Assembly: GCF_964340395.1 (NCBI RefSeq)
Contig: NC_135561.1
Location: forward strand, 14,067,961 to 14,106,460
Reading direction: 5' to 3'
Source of the DNA: Glandiceps talaboti
Lineage: Eukaryota > Hemichordata > Enteropneusta > Spengelidae
Length of the DNA stretch: 38,500 nt
The position numbers and the translations under genes were made by a program. The stretch's first letter is position 1. The number at the start of each line of letters is the position of its first letter. Below are positions 1-13,035 of this stretch, one piece after another. Below the pieces are notes generated by a model, which did no database searches, was not told the origin of the DNA, and worked only from the letters and a program-made list of their open reading frames with translations.

Positions 1-285
1 TAAATCAATCAGTATACCAATCACACACACACACACACCCATCCATCCAACCAAACACGCGTCCACCCACACATCTAACCAACCAAACGACCAACCAACC
101 GACCGGCCGACCGACCACCTACCAATCCACCAACCCAACCATCCTGAAAACCAACCATCCACCCATCCATCCACCAACCCAACATCTTAAAAACCAGTCA
201 ACCAACCAACCAACCTGCCAGCCAGCCTACCAACCAACTAACCAACCAACCAACCAACCAACCAACCTACTGAACCAATACATTT
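1..285. repeat. Degenerate CAAC/CATC-rich repeat
   Basis: Almost pure A/C with units caac, catc and ccga. No gene signal is seen here. The rest of the left edge up to 1658 is MITE copies M1 and M2 and AT-rich intron. Confidence 0.8.
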
Positions 286-382
286 ATAATTAGGTCAATC
301 AACCTACTTATCAAGCGATCACCAACTAATGAATGAATGAATGAATAAACAATATAAAACCACTGGTACTTAGATATAAACC

Positions 383-1111
383 TACAGCACATTGCAGTTT
401 ACTGTTCACTGTCTCTGTTTGATACAACCAGGCAGAAATAAGAAACTGCACGTTACACTTTAAAGGTTAGGATTGAATGGATACAGTTTCTCGCTACATT
501 TTGTGTAAGAGAAATGTGCTACCATACAGATATCAAATACAGACATCAACAAATTGGCAACCTTGTGCCTGCATCAAGTTAGGAGCGAGATCACTGTAGG
601 ATAAAAAACCAAATTCTTATACTTAGGCCTCAGAACCCCCCCCCCCTCCAACCGTGGCCAAAATTGAAAATCCCTTCAAACCACACAATCAATTTCAAAC
701 CAGTCTGTAGTAGTATGTAGTGCTATGAATATAAAGCCGGTATGTTGTGAGTACAAATAGTTCTTTTGCTGACACTTTACCTTTAATGCTATGCATTTAC
801 TGTTAGCAAAAATTCTTTCTTTTCTCAATTTGTCATTTTAAAATAAATGTGTCTATTTAGGGGTACAAGGCATCCATTAAAAGTAAAATCGGTTCTGTAT
901 GATGAGAACTAAAAATGGCTCACCCCCCCCCCTCAAGTAAAAGAATTTAGTTTTTATCCTATATTGAACTATTGATCTCGTCTCCTACAATATTGATTGC
1001 TTTAAATGGCAAGAAATTACGACCTCAAAGAGTAAAGTGTACAGTTTCTTATCGGTTCTTTCGTGACTGTGTGAAAGAAAGAGAATGAACAGTGACCTGC
1101 AAGGCGCTGTA
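383..1111. mobile_element. MITE copy M1 (long terminal inverted repeats)
   Basis: The left arm starts TACAGCACATTGCAG and runs through ctgtttgatacaacc and aagaaactgcac. The right arm is the reverse complement, ending ctgcaaggcgctgta. The middle (about 560-1020) is unrelated and contains C runs, so this copy carries an internal insertion. Confidence 0.65.
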
Positions 1112-1202
1112 TTATTAATCTGTATGAGATATAATCATCATGACATCATGAGATTTCAAGTTTATGGACAATTGTTTTGGAATAGAATGATTTATAATCG
1201 TT

Positions 1203-1606
1203 ACAGGGAATTTCATAATACCGTGCAGCTTTTCTGTTAGTTACACAACCATGCAGAAACCAACAAAAATGCACATGTCCCACTTCAGAAAGATCGCATT
1301 TTTTGCTACATTTAATCTAAATGAAATAAACCATTTAAATGTATTCCAAGCAGACATTCGGGCGCCAATGTTTTGCTTAGTATCAAACACCCGACGAAGG
1401 GTGTGTAAAATGTTCTTTGCGATGTTCATTTGATGTCTGTATGTGGCATGTGTAGTTCATTTCACTTAGACAAAATGTAGTAAGAAACTATACTCATTCA
1501 ATCTTGCTATCTTAAAGAAAGTGTAGCATGTCCAGTTTCTTATTGGATTCTGTGTGGTTGTATCAAACAGATCTAGATCTGCATGGTATTGAGAATTTCA
1601 CTGTTA
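1203..1606. mobile_element. MITE copy M2
   Basis: About 400 bp. Arms share gttacacaaccatgcagaaacc / ttctgtgtggttgtatcaaac and tttgctacatttaat / gacaaaatgtagtaag in inverted order. The outer ends read CAGGGAATTTC and CAGTGAAATTC, a second terminal subfamily shared with M3. Confidence 0.75.
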
Positions 1607-1658
1607 TGTATGTTACAGTGGTTGTACATTGTGTAATTTGTTCACTTTCCTTTCATAG

Positions 1659-1876
1659 GTAGCATTCCGGGACTAGTCACGTTTGGTACGGTGATCGACA
1701 GAGCTTGTCTGCTATGGGGAGAAAAGTGCGGGGAACGAGGATCATGTTGGCACTATGACAACTCTCAGCTTAGTATCTATTTCTTTATAATGTTGATCAT
1801 TTTGAAATGGATGACGTCACTATTTTTCGGTTTAGCTTTATGTAGTTATAAACCACCGGACGAACACGCTACTGTA

Positions 1877-1923
<47 letters not shown>

Positions 1924-2005
1924 CAAGACAGATTCTGGCCACAAGTATACTCGCGTACCAACAGCCAGTAATGGCCAACACACAGAAATGGTTTCAGTTT
2001 TGTGA
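1659..2005 (+). CDS. Last coding exon of an OATP (SLCO) family transporter, 5' part outside window
   Basis: The exon starts after the acceptor tttcatag (AG at 1657-1658). Its first two bases finish a split codon, and reading then begins at 1661 with SIPGLVTFGTVID. The stretch GSIPG..xFGxxID..CLLW...CG..GSCWxYDN is the conserved last extracellular/TM11-12 region of organic anion transporting polypeptides. A hydrophobic segment (YFFIMLIILKW through LFFGLALC) matches TM12 and is followed by YKPPD. The cytoplasmic tail holds 16 consecutive Asp encoded by GAT repeats and ends SVL, then TGA. OATPs are sodium-independent plasma-membrane carriers of amphipathic organic anions. The remaining exons must lie left of position 1; I found no other OATP exon in 1-1658. 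The gene is convergent with MCT gene B. A possible poly(A) signal AATAAA is at 3011-3016. Confidence 0.85.
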
Positions 2006-3074
<1,069 letters not shown>

Positions 3075-3448
3075 TACAGCATGTTATAGGTTGCTGTCCA
3101 CCACTGCCTCTGTGTCATACAGGTACGTGTAAGTACAGACAGAAACCAACCGGACATTACATTAAGTCTTCCAGATAGCAAGAACGCAATGTCTTATACT
3201 ACATTTAGTCTGAATGAAATCAACCAATTAGACGTACTGTATCTAGGTGCAGACACACTGGCACCGATGTTTTGATGTCTGCATGGTAGCATGTTGGTTC
3301 CTTTCAATTAGACAAAATGTAGCAAGAAACTGTATTAATTCAATCCTGGTATCTTAAAGTTACCATGCTATTTCAATTAGTTTCTTATTGGTTTCTGTGT
3401 GGTTGTATCAAAACAGAACCAGTGAACAGTAACCTGCGACGGACTGTA
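3075..3448. mobile_element. MITE copy (TACAGC-type ends)
   Basis: The left end is TACAGCATGTTATAGG and the right end is the inverse of TACAGTCCGTCGCAGG. The inner arms carry the family words tgaatgaaatcaacca and agacaaaatgtagcaag. The centre reads tttgatgtctgcatgg as in other copies. Confidence 0.7.
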
Positions 3449-4530
3449 CGATAGAGCTGAGACACACCAATTTGAAGTTGTGCCTTGTTTGGCACTGAAA
3501 ATATTAATGTGGAACTAGAACGTCAATACAAGTCTGTCTGTGTGTTGCACGATCTCCTAAACTGTAAGATCCACAAGGGACAGCGACACCAAAGTCAGCT
3601 TATTTATTCCAAACACATTTTACATACACAATTTAATTATTGCGTTTATTGCATTTTTAGAGTTAAGGAAATGTAAATTGTTAGATGTTAATATTATATT
3701 TGATCTGCAAATTTTGATTATATGTAGTTTGATTTTTGATTTTTCTGCAAAATCACATTCTCATTAAGCCATCATCAGTATGAAATGATGGTCTGGGTGT
3801 ACATAACGTGCGCGCATTTTACGGTTACATGACATGTTATATAGTCTGTAAGATACATGTCACACAGCCCTATCAACCACCACTCAAACGTTCCGCAGGC
3901 CTGGCCACTATCCAATTAAGAGTGTCGCCGGATTAAATATCACCATGTCAACGACCTTTCCAATCACCAGATTCAGAAAATATTCTGCTTGTTTGATTGA
4001 CAATTTTCACAGTGATCTATGTTTGAAATATTAATCATCATTTTATAGTGACACTTGGCCATCTGGATGAGGATTGGGTATTTATTTCAAAACAATGTTA
4101 TCATTGCTTCCTACTTGGAAAATCAATGTGAAACAGCATATACAAAGTCTTTATTTGTAGCTCAATTCTTTTCAAAAGATTGATATATTTGTAAAATGTT
4201 ATTTTTTTTGTAATTACAATAACAAACCTTTTTACACGTTTTTTTTAAATTTTTTTTTTAGCTTTTTGCAATGTATTGAGTTACAAACACAGACTTGGTC
4301 TATGTTATTTCACATTGATTTTCCAGTAGGACGTCGTGATAAAATTGTTTCATAAATTAAAAATCCAAAATAAATCCCCAATCCCCATCCATATGGCCAC
4401 TTGAAATCTTCCCATCTCCCCGACACTGTGGTGTTAATAAGTTAGCACATGTTCGTAGAGAGAAGGTCTACGAGCGTAACGACGCGACGTATCTTATAAC
4501 AGTTTACACAGTACTATCACATAGCATATG
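3449..4530. other. AT-rich spacer between convergent OATP and gene B
   Basis: No exon, RNA gene or clear repeat recognised; T-rich runs around 4200-4260. Confidence 0.5.
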
Positions 4531-4917
4531 CAGTGAATTTCAAAAAAAAAAGTGCAGCTTTTTGCTGTTTGATACAATCACACAGAAACCAATAAGAAAC
4601 TAGACATGCTACACTTTTACAATGTAGTAAGAGAGTAAGATTGAATGAGTACAGTTTCTTGCTACATTTTGTCTAGGTGAAATGAACTATATATGCCCCA
4701 TACAGACATCGGATGAACGCCAAAGAGGGCATTGTACGCGCCCTTCATCTGTGTTTGATACTAAGAAAAACATTGGCGCCCGAATGTCTGCATGGAGTTG
4801 CAATGGTTTATTTCAAAATGCGATCTTTCTATTTGAAGTGTGGCATATGCAGTTTCTTGTTGGTTTCTGCGTGGTTGTATCAGACAGAAAAGCTGCGTGG
4901 TATTGTGGAATTCACTG
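4531..4917. mobile_element. MITE copy M3, downstream of gene B
   Basis: Outer ends CAGTGAATTTC and its inverse gaattcactg; inner arms include tttgatacaatcacac and ggttgtatcagac. The element body supplies TTTATT at 4807-4812, which is AATAAA on the strand of gene B. Confidence 0.75.
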
Positions 4918-5015
4918 TAAAGGGGTGGAGGGGCTTAGTAATTTGCCATTTTCCAAAGGCAGTGTGTCTGATTGTTTTCAAATTTCGTGTTTCCAGGCAA
5001 TGGCGCGTGTTAACT

Positions 5016-5245
5016 TTAAACAGTGGACATTATCTGCACAAGTAGTTCTGTAGATTCATCGTCGTCGTCGCCCAAATGAACCCAGGGTTGAGTTGTCACA
5101 GGCTCCGATGAATTTCGCCGTCTTCTCTTCTTAACTATTGCATCAACTACCGGTAGTAACATACATAACAAAGATGCAATGATGAAGGATCCTGCACTAA
5201 ACCAGAACACCTGGTCATAAGTACCGTATACATCACGCATCCAAC
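5016..5245 (-). CDS. MCT gene B exon 6 (terminal)
   Basis: 230 nt coding GWMRDVYGTYDQVFWFSAG (last TM), then KKRRRRN, an acidic DDDDES patch, and the C-terminus MSTV followed by TAA. The nearest downstream AATAAA on this strand is at 4812-4807, inside MITE copy M3. Confidence 0.92.
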
Positions 5246-6127
5246 CTAAAAGGAAACATCCACAAAATCACAGTTATAATAAACTTAAAATATATTCTCA
5301 ACAAACAAACAAACAAACAAACAAACAAACAAACAAACAAAATAAACAGACGGACGGACGGACAGACAGACAGACAGACAGACAGGCAGGCAGGCAGTTA
5401 GGCAGGCAGGCAGACAGACAGACAGACAGACATACAGGCAGACAGACAGACAGGCAGACAGACAGACAGGCAGGCAGGCAGGCAGACGGACAGACAGACA
5501 GACGTGGTATATATGAACAGGGTACACCAGGTTTCAATAGACTCCATATCCAGAAATGTGTAATCTATGAAGATTTAATAAGAAGTAATTTACGAAAACC
5601 AAATACTATATGTGTTAACATGTTGGTTGTTTTTGCCATTGATAGCACACAAATACATAACGGGCATTATAAAGTGTAAGACAGCCGACAGTTTCTTACC
5701 TGATAGAGGGCCTACAGCGAGGGCTGTGACAGCGATGAATTGAGATAATATCGAAAATCCATGTCCAATCTTGGCCGGCCCAAAAAAACAAGCAATGTTG
5801 AGCGGAATCAAGACTATACTACCACCATTTAGTATTCCATACATAGACATGGTAATAATTTGACCTGTGGAAGAAGCATAATATTATGCGTTGCATATTA
5901 AAAAATTTGTTTGTGTGTACTTTATCTTGGGAAACGTTGATGTAATGACAATGAACCTGTCTAGGGTCATTTATAGCAGTCAATAGGAGAAGCAAATGCC
6001 ATATTATATAATTATTATACCATGTGCTAGTGTAGTTACACATTGGCAGTGCTGGAAATACAAATCAACATTTAAAGACGTCATTATTTTTTCATGTTTT
6101 TGTCGACCTAAATTTGCCCAGTATTGC

Positions 6128-6181
<54 letters not shown>

Positions 6182-6223
6182 GGTATGTATGTCTGTCTGT
6201 CTGTCTGTATGTATGTATGTATG

Positions 6224-6257
<34 letters not shown>

Positions 6258-6570
6258 TGTATGTATGTGTGTATGTATGTATGTATGTATGTACATGTAT
6301 GTATGTATGTATGTATGTATGTATGTATGTATGTATGTATGTATGTATGTATGTATGTATGAATGTATGTATGTATGAATGAATGTATGTGTGTGCGTCT
6401 GTCTGTCTGTCTGTCTGTCTGTCTATGTGTGTGTGTGTCTGTCTGTCTGTCTGACTGACTGGCTGTTTGTCTGGCTGTCTGTCTGTCTGTCTGTATGTAT
6501 GTATGTATGGATGTATGTATGTATATATATGTCTGTCTGTCTGTCTGTCCCTCCTTCCCTCCCCTCTCTA

Positions 6571-6635
<65 letters not shown>

Positions 6636-8208
6636 CTCCTGTACCCTTTCTCTCCCCCCCCCCAGTTTCTCTCTCTGAACCTCACTCGCCTATACACAGT
6701 CTCTTTCTTACCTGTAAATGTTCTCCAGTAAATACTTATAGCAACTACAATGGCACAACCTGCAAAACACGCTGAGTATAGAACGTATGGTTTTATCTTT
6801 GGGATATTGGCAATGCCCCCAAACAACAGACGTCCAGCAATCTGACCAAGTCCAAGGACAGCTGGCAGAAAACCTGCATTCAGTGGAAGTATACCAAACT
6901 CTAATGCTCGCTTGACCTACAATTCAAAATAAAGGTTGCAGTTGCTACTATATCTAACAACACTACCTACGTGCACAGCGTGACATTGTTATGATAGGAA
7001 TATACTAATATCATTGTGTATATGTTTTCCGTATCTACGACATAGGACAAATTATACAGTACAGTTTGACAAAGAAAATTCCACCCCACCCCACCCCACA
7101 TCACAGGCGGCATTTAAATTGGTCTGCTTATTATTCAATAGTAAGAATGGTTTTAGACTACATGTACGCGTGTACATATATACAATTTTACACGAACGCC
7201 AAACCGTCCTAACTGAAACCTCGAAAGCGTTTGAACCGTGACGTTAGAGTATGTGTAAAGTGTATACGAAAACCTCAGCCCCACTATTGTTGTATGAGCT
7301 AAAACCTCACAACCAGAAAAGGCAATATTTCTAAGACTTACCGTATGGAAATTGAAAACATTTGATCCCATCGAATGTAGAATTATTAGAATTATGGTAA
7401 GAATAAATACTGGTTCCTTGAATAATGCTACATCATAAAACGTCGACAAAGTCTTTTTTAGGCATGCGCACGATGAGCAACATCCTGATTTATTCTTGTC
7501 TGTCTGTCCGCCATTTTGGATTACAGAAGTTTTCACCATATTTTTTCTCCTGCTCAGAAATGTTTGATTTCCTTGTTCTGAGACTGTTCGTGTTTGTTGT
7601 CTATCATTATTACGTTCACAAACGTTGTTTTCTACAACTGTCATCTCAAATGTGTCTCTCTGGTGTTTCCTATTAGCGGGAGATTCGTTCCTAGTTTTCC
7701 TCTCGAGTGGTCGGAAGAGAGCGGCAGCGACACATATATTAGAAGTAACTGACGAAATGATCATCAGTGCCCCTCGCCATCCAAACTGCTCTATCAGGAC
7801 TTGGCTGCCGACTGCAATAATGAATTGACCGAATCCAGCTCCGGCAAAGGCTATTCCCATGGCAACGGGAAGTCTTTTTTTGAAGTACACAGAAATTATT
7901 TCTGTGGCTGGCACATGTGTAAGAGTGAAACCAAACCCTGGAGAAAAATACAGATACCACAATGTTAATCAACTAATTTATGGATGACTATATGCAAAAT
8001 ATTATGAAAAGCAGAATTATTTTCTGGGCAATAAAATATAGTTGGGTGAGGCAAACTAAACCAGTGGACTGGCAAAGGAAGAAAAAACATATGCGCGTGC
8101 ATGCACGCATGCATGCATGCCTGTGTGCCTGCCTTCCAAACTACCTACCTACCTACCGACCTACCGACCTACACACACACACACACATACATACATACAT
8201 ACATACAT

Positions 8209-8239
<31 letters not shown>

Positions 8240-9323
8240 TACATACATACATACATACATACATACATACATACATACATACATACATACATACATAGGG
8301 GAAAGCCCTGATGGCTAAGTTACTCCAAGTATAGGTTAGAGTACAATGTGAGATCTCTCCTAGCAAAGCACACATCTGTTTGTAAAGAAATCGCTTATTA
8401 TGTATGGACGCTGAAGTCGATTGGCACTATTGTCTTCATGCAGTGTACCCAAAAATTATATATCTCCAGATTGCAGGGGATACCGTATAAATGCACATAT
8501 GAAAATCTCTGTGTAGCCTTTTGCAGTCAACAAGAGTTCTTGGGTTCACTGGGGGGGGGGGGGGGATTTTTGAGGGCGCAAAAGGGGTGGCTGCTTAAAA
8601 TTTTGATAAAAATGTTTTCTCCTCACCCCCCCCCCCCTCCAACACCACCATGGTAAATTCTACTTGTTTACAACCAACTACTTCTGGGGTTTTAGTAATG
8701 TATTAGCGTATTAAAATAGTCACCTGTTAATATTCCATAGGTTATATATAAATGTGTAAGGTTAGTGGCATATGAACTTAGCAGTAGACCTGTACATGCC
8801 AATAAACCACCTAGAAATGTTGTAGTTCGATACCCAAGTCTTCGTGAAACTGCTATACTTATAGGTCCACCAATCTTAAAGATGAATATAGCAATCGATC
8901 CAGTCCAAGCTGTTATAATGAAGAAATGAAACTGTGTGAAAATATAGACCTAGTATACATGTATAGCACACAACTGTCACACCATTGAGAGATCTAGGCT
9001 AAGTTCCTATATGTGATAATCATCACACCCAAGCCCCATATCCACTCAGATACATTCTGGACAGGGTCAGGCTGTACCGCCCAGGATCCAAACATGCATA
9101 CCTCTTGCTAAGGATATCGTTAAGTTAATGAAGAAGGATCGTTCGGACATTGACAAAATAATACTAACTCCGAGAAACTGAAATCTTCCTGACCATATGC
9201 ATATGTCTCATAACATAATAAGACGGTATATATATATAATTATGTTTTCATATATATTATATATATATAACTCGGTGAGTATCAATCTGCTAAGACAGTG
9301 CTCTATACCGCAGTGGCAGAGCG

Positions 9324-9399
<76 letters not shown>

Positions 9400-9683
9400 C
9401 GACAGTCGCCCTTACCTGTATCAGCTTTGGATTTGTTGAAAGCACCAAGGAAAGCCACGAAGAGAACGGAAAATGAAAACAGTGCACCGGTTGATAATGC
9501 ATTCACCAGGAATGAGCCGGCAACCACGAACCAACCCCATCCTCCGTCTGGTGGGATGTTGTCCCTCTTGTCTGCTGTAACTGATGACGTATTCGCTTCG
9601 TTGTCGTCATTGTCATCGTCCGTGGAAGTCGCTGTTGGTTCATAGTTGTCATTGACAACAGACGAAGGAGTCTGGGTCGGCAT
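5016..9683 (-). CDS. MCT gene B: six-exon SLC16-type monocarboxylate transporter, 549 aa
   Basis: Six exons join to 1650 nt (549 codons plus TAA) with all splice sites GT/AG. Exons: 9683-9416, 8909-8724, 7937-7342, 6916-6712, 5864-5700, 5245-5016; intron phases 1,1,0,1,1. The start is ATG at 9683; an upstream in-frame GTG at 9701 is not used. The protein has an acidic N-tail, the MCT signature PPDGGWGW at about residues 44-51 leading into TM1, and the second signature YFKKRLPVAMGIAFAG at about 169-184 (TM5). A long polar loop (about 220-315, between TM6 and TM7) has Cys- and Asn-rich stretches. TM7-12 come from exons 3-6. It should be a 12-TM major facilitator carrier of small monocarboxylates or related solutes in the plasma membrane. 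TM8 has Q375...R379 where MCT1 has Asp302/Arg306, and no TM1 lysine as in MCT1-4, so the substrate and proton coupling are uncertain. It ends STV, a class I PDZ ligand. Confidence 0.92.
5303..5500. repeat. (AAAC)n followed by CAGA/CAGG array in gene B intron 5
   Basis: Tetranucleotide blocks fill most of the intron between exons 5 and 6 of gene B. Confidence 0.9.
5700..5864 (-). CDS. MCT gene B exon 5
   Basis: 165 nt, phase 1 to 1, coding GQIITMSMYGILNGG...GPLSG (TM10-11 region). Acceptor cacag at 5865-5869, donor GTAAG at 5699-5695. The length is the same in genes C and D. Confidence 0.92.
6128..6655. repeat. Compound CTGT/ATGT/CT microsatellite in gene B intron 4
   Basis: Successive blocks of TCTG, TATG, TCTG and TC with occasional variants; over 500 bp of low-complexity sequence in one intron. 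Confidence 0.92.
6712..6916 (-). CDS. MCT gene B exon 4
   Basis: 205 nt, phase 0 to 1, coding VKRALEFGI...GLGQIAGRLLFG...WRTFT (TM8-9). It has the same length and phase as exon 4 of gene C. The following intron is almost entirely CTGT/ATGT/CT microsatellite. Confidence 0.92.
7342..7937 (-). CDS. MCT gene B exon 3
   Basis: 596 nt, phase 1 to 0. It codes GFGFTLTHVPATE, the YFKKRLPVAMG signature, TM5-6, the large cytoplasmic loop, then FYDVALFKEPVF leading into TM7 and ending FHT. The donor is ACG|GTAAGT at 7341-7336. Length differs from gene C (551 nt) only in the polar loop. Confidence 0.92.
8137..8297. repeat. (ACCT)n, (CA)n and (CATA)n array in gene B intron 2
   Basis: Tetranucleotide CATA blocks separated by a CA block. 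Confidence 0.9.
8724..8909 (-). CDS. MCT gene B exon 2
   Basis: 186 nt, phase 1 to 1, coding AWTGSIAIF...GILTG, which spans TM2 and TM3. The acceptor AG is at 8911-8910 and the donor GT at 8723-8722. The length is identical to exon 2 of genes C and D. Confidence 0.92.
9271..9396. repeat. (TA)n-flanked 50-bp motif, copy a, in gene B intron 1
   Basis: ctcggtgagtatcaatctg...gcagtggcagagcg between (TA)n tracts. The same motif occurs inverted at 29856-29893 (partial) and 30733-30804. Confidence 0.7.
9416..9683 (-). CDS. MCT gene B exon 1
   Basis: Codes residues 1-89 plus one base (phase 1). It holds an acidic, low-complexity N-terminus, PPDGGWGW, and TM1 ending FNKSKADT. The donor is TACAG|GTAAG at 9415-9414. 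A long (TA)n tract begins about 20 nt into the intron. The sequence just upstream of the ATG reads cctatag, so a noncoding exon could be spliced directly before the start. Confidence 0.92.
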
Positions 9684-10067
9684 TCTATAGGTATATATCA
9701 CGACTATCGTTGTATGGACGTTATTCTAAGTTCCTATTCATATGATTGTCACGTTAGGGCTGTTAAGACATCACTTCACCGACAATCTGATATATTAAAA
9801 TAAATTAATAAACGTTGAAAGGGATAACGAACAAACCATTCCAGGACCTTTATTGATCGAAAAAAGAACACAGAGAAAGAACATCATTTACACATCCATC
9901 CATCCATCCATCCAGCTGTCCATCCATCCATATATCCATCCATCCATCCATCCATGCATGCATGCATACATCCATACATCCATCCATCCATCCATCCATC
10001 CATCCATACATACATACATACATACATACATACATACATACATACATACATACCTGCATACACACAC

Positions 10068-10142
<75 letters not shown>

Positions 10143-12067
10143 TACATACTTTTATTGTATATTTAACAAATTTGCCAAAGAGATAAATACATTCTTGATT
10201 TAAATAAATCTAAAATTGGGCCTGAACTATATTGTCATTATGTTGTAGCTGACTCAGTAGGTTGTTGACTGGATCATGTCGTGGTAACACTCACTTAAAA
10301 CCATCTAACAGCGGACCGAAAGATAATCAAATTGAACCAAATTTATTAAGTAATTAACTAATGACTGACTTTCTTTGTTTTCATATTAATTTTCTACAGA
10401 GTACTGCATGTATAGCATGTTGCCCTCACCTTCCGGTCACATACACATGTATATTTCGCTGACCTTACTTACAGAGCTAGTCAAATTTTACACCTGTACC
10501 TGTGCATTTTCTTTTACGATAGCCATCTTGATTACTTTGTACAGTACCCAGTACCTTTTTATATATTTGTGATATACATAATAGAAGTTTGGACTTAAGG
10601 GGTCGGGAATGCCACTTCAGGACTCTGGAGAGTCACGTTATGGTTTTACATCACAGACAATTGCATGCGATTTCAGAGAAACATCAAAATTGAAGTTGTT
10701 CCTCATCTTTAGATCTTTGCTGTGGGCCACTTTTACTCATGAGAGTCAGCAGAAATGTTTAGGTAGTGGTTGCACAATTAATATTCACGACTCCCTGATA
10801 GTCTACAGCGGATTTCAAAATACTGTTCTACGGTTCTGTTTGATACAACCATACAGAAACTAATAAGAAACTGCACATGCTACACTTTAAGATAGCACGA
10901 TTGAATGAATACCGTTTTTTTTGCAACATTTTTGTCTCAACTGATAAGCCACGTAGACATTAAATGCAGACGTCAAAACATTGGCGCCTGCCTGTCTCCG
11001 TCTTGTTGCAGTAATTTGGTGTCAATAGTTTATTTCAATCATTCAGACTACATGTAACAATAAATTGCTATTGAAGTGTAACAGGTGCAGTTTTTGCCCA
11101 GTTTTATCAAGCAGAGCTGATGAACGATAGTTTGAAGTCTACTATTACAGTATTACCTTCCATTCAGTGAAAACGTCAGAGCAAAACATCACGTGTCTGC
11201 AAAAAATAACTTGTAGCTAAAGTCGTGGGTCAAGCTTGTTGCGAGTGATAAGCATTCGTCTGCATAAAACGACGCAAAATACCAATTGTTTTATATGGAC
11301 ATAACTTTGTGTCAAGACAGTCAACATATACACGGATCATCACTTATTATTTACAGAAATGTTATTTTGTATTTCCGTCACGTTCTGCAGGTTTTGAGTT
11401 CATGCACTGACTAATGAGATCCCTGACAAAGAAAGTGACACAATAGTGGTCGTCCTGTGTGTGTTTTAATGGCGATCTCCAAATGCGTCGGCCATTATAG
11501 CGCAGACAAGGAACATTGCACGTTGTAGATCTAGTTCACAGAGTTGAACAATTATAACTGATCTACGAGCTGAGTGTCTTTGGAACTGCTATACTTGTAA
11601 TTGTTAGGAAAGCTAAACTTAAAATTCCACAGTCCGTTTGATAATGCACTTGGTACTACGACTCAATAGTTGATTCAAAAGTGTTCTATTTTTGTGGTTT
11701 TATGACTAACATGTGATCAGTCCCGTATATCATAAACTTACCTGTGTGTTCTTATGTAGGGCACCGTGAACTTGTGTGTTACTGGAATGTCGTCTCCGTT
11801 CTGTCTGTAAGTTTCAGTCGCGTAATTCTGGGGTTACGTGTACTCCTATGTACGTTACGTAGTGGCGTCAGGTATTTCTGTGCCACGGCTTTAATGTAAG
11901 TAGTTCCTGACTGGGTCATTCATGTCAGAAGCCAGGGGTCACAGCGTGTTCCTTTAGTTTTACCTACTAGTGTATTGGACTAGTATTTTAGAACGGTTAT
12001 ATTTTCACTAGTATGTACGGCACGTACCATATCGCGGGCTGCGATCACTCTGTATTTTCGTCTGTTT

Positions 12068-12068
<1 letters not shown>
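9684..12068. other. 5' flank of gene B
   Basis: Holds a CATC/CATA/TA array (9893-10140) and MITE M5 (10804-11145). The rest is unique AT-rich DNA; a promoter or noncoding exon of gene B is expected here but none could be fixed. Confidence 0.5.
10804..11145. mobile_element. MITE copy M5, more diverged
   Basis: The left arm TACAGCGGATTTC continues with ctgtttgatacaacc and aagaaactgcacatgc. The right arm is shorter and diverged (gaagtgtaacaggtgcag ... tttgaagtctacta). Confidence 0.65.
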
Positions 12069-12525
<457 letters not shown>

Positions 12526-12835
12526 TGTGTGTACATGTGTCTCTGCGAGTGTGTTTAGGAAACAGGAGAAACATAACCTATTCGTGCATATCATAGCTCA
12601 CGACAGTCTATAAAGTCTAGTCCTGAATTCCAAAAGTTCTCAAATCAATTAATGCTGATTTTATATATAATTCATGGATAAGTTTGGGTGTGGCGAGGCG
12701 AAGAGCTAAAATGTGCAACTGCGAGAGAATAAATATACCTTGTTCAATTATGACGATGGGTCAATTTAAATGCAATTGCGGGTACCTAAAATTGTTCGAC
12801 ATTTGCATGACTTCCATCTACAACTTGAAGCTAGT

Positions 12836-13035
12836 TGCGATGTGATGTGATGTGTTGTGTTGTGTTGTGTTGTGTTGTGTTGTGTTGTGTTGTGTTGTGT
12901 GGCGTTGTGTTATGTTATTTTACGATATGTTATGCTACGTCATGTTATGCTGTTATGCTATGTTATGTTAGTTATGTTAAGTTAGTTATCTTGTTATGTT
13001 ATGTTATGTTAGTTATGTTATATTATGTTAGTTAT
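12836..13035. repeat. (TGTGT)n then TTATG-like pentanucleotide array
   Basis: A regular tgttg block changes into imperfect ttatg units downstream of gene C. Confidence 0.85.

Noticed and set aside
1241-1433. Open frames on both strands within 1241-1433
   Set aside because: They lie wholly inside MITE copy M2; the same sequence recurs in other copies.
4682-5053. Open frames on the plus strand at 4682-5053
   Set aside because: Mostly MITE M3 sequence running antisense into the last exon of gene B.
6092-6826. Long open frames of RQTD, YIHT, VCLS, ERER and SLSL repeats (also at 2258-2715, 12008-12613, 23911-24586, 35424-35951 and others)
   Set aside because: They are translations of tetra- and dinucleotide microsatellites, open on several frames of both strands, with no domain or splice support.
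8298-8350. tRNA- or SINE-like piece after the CATA array (agccctgatggctaagtt)
   Set aside because: No A/B box pair or cloverleaf could be built, and no second copy was found in the window.
9684-9701. Extended starts of gene B (9701) and gene E (37286)
   Set aside because: Both depend on GTG codons; the ATGs at 9683 and 37310 fit eukaryotic initiation and match the start in copy D.
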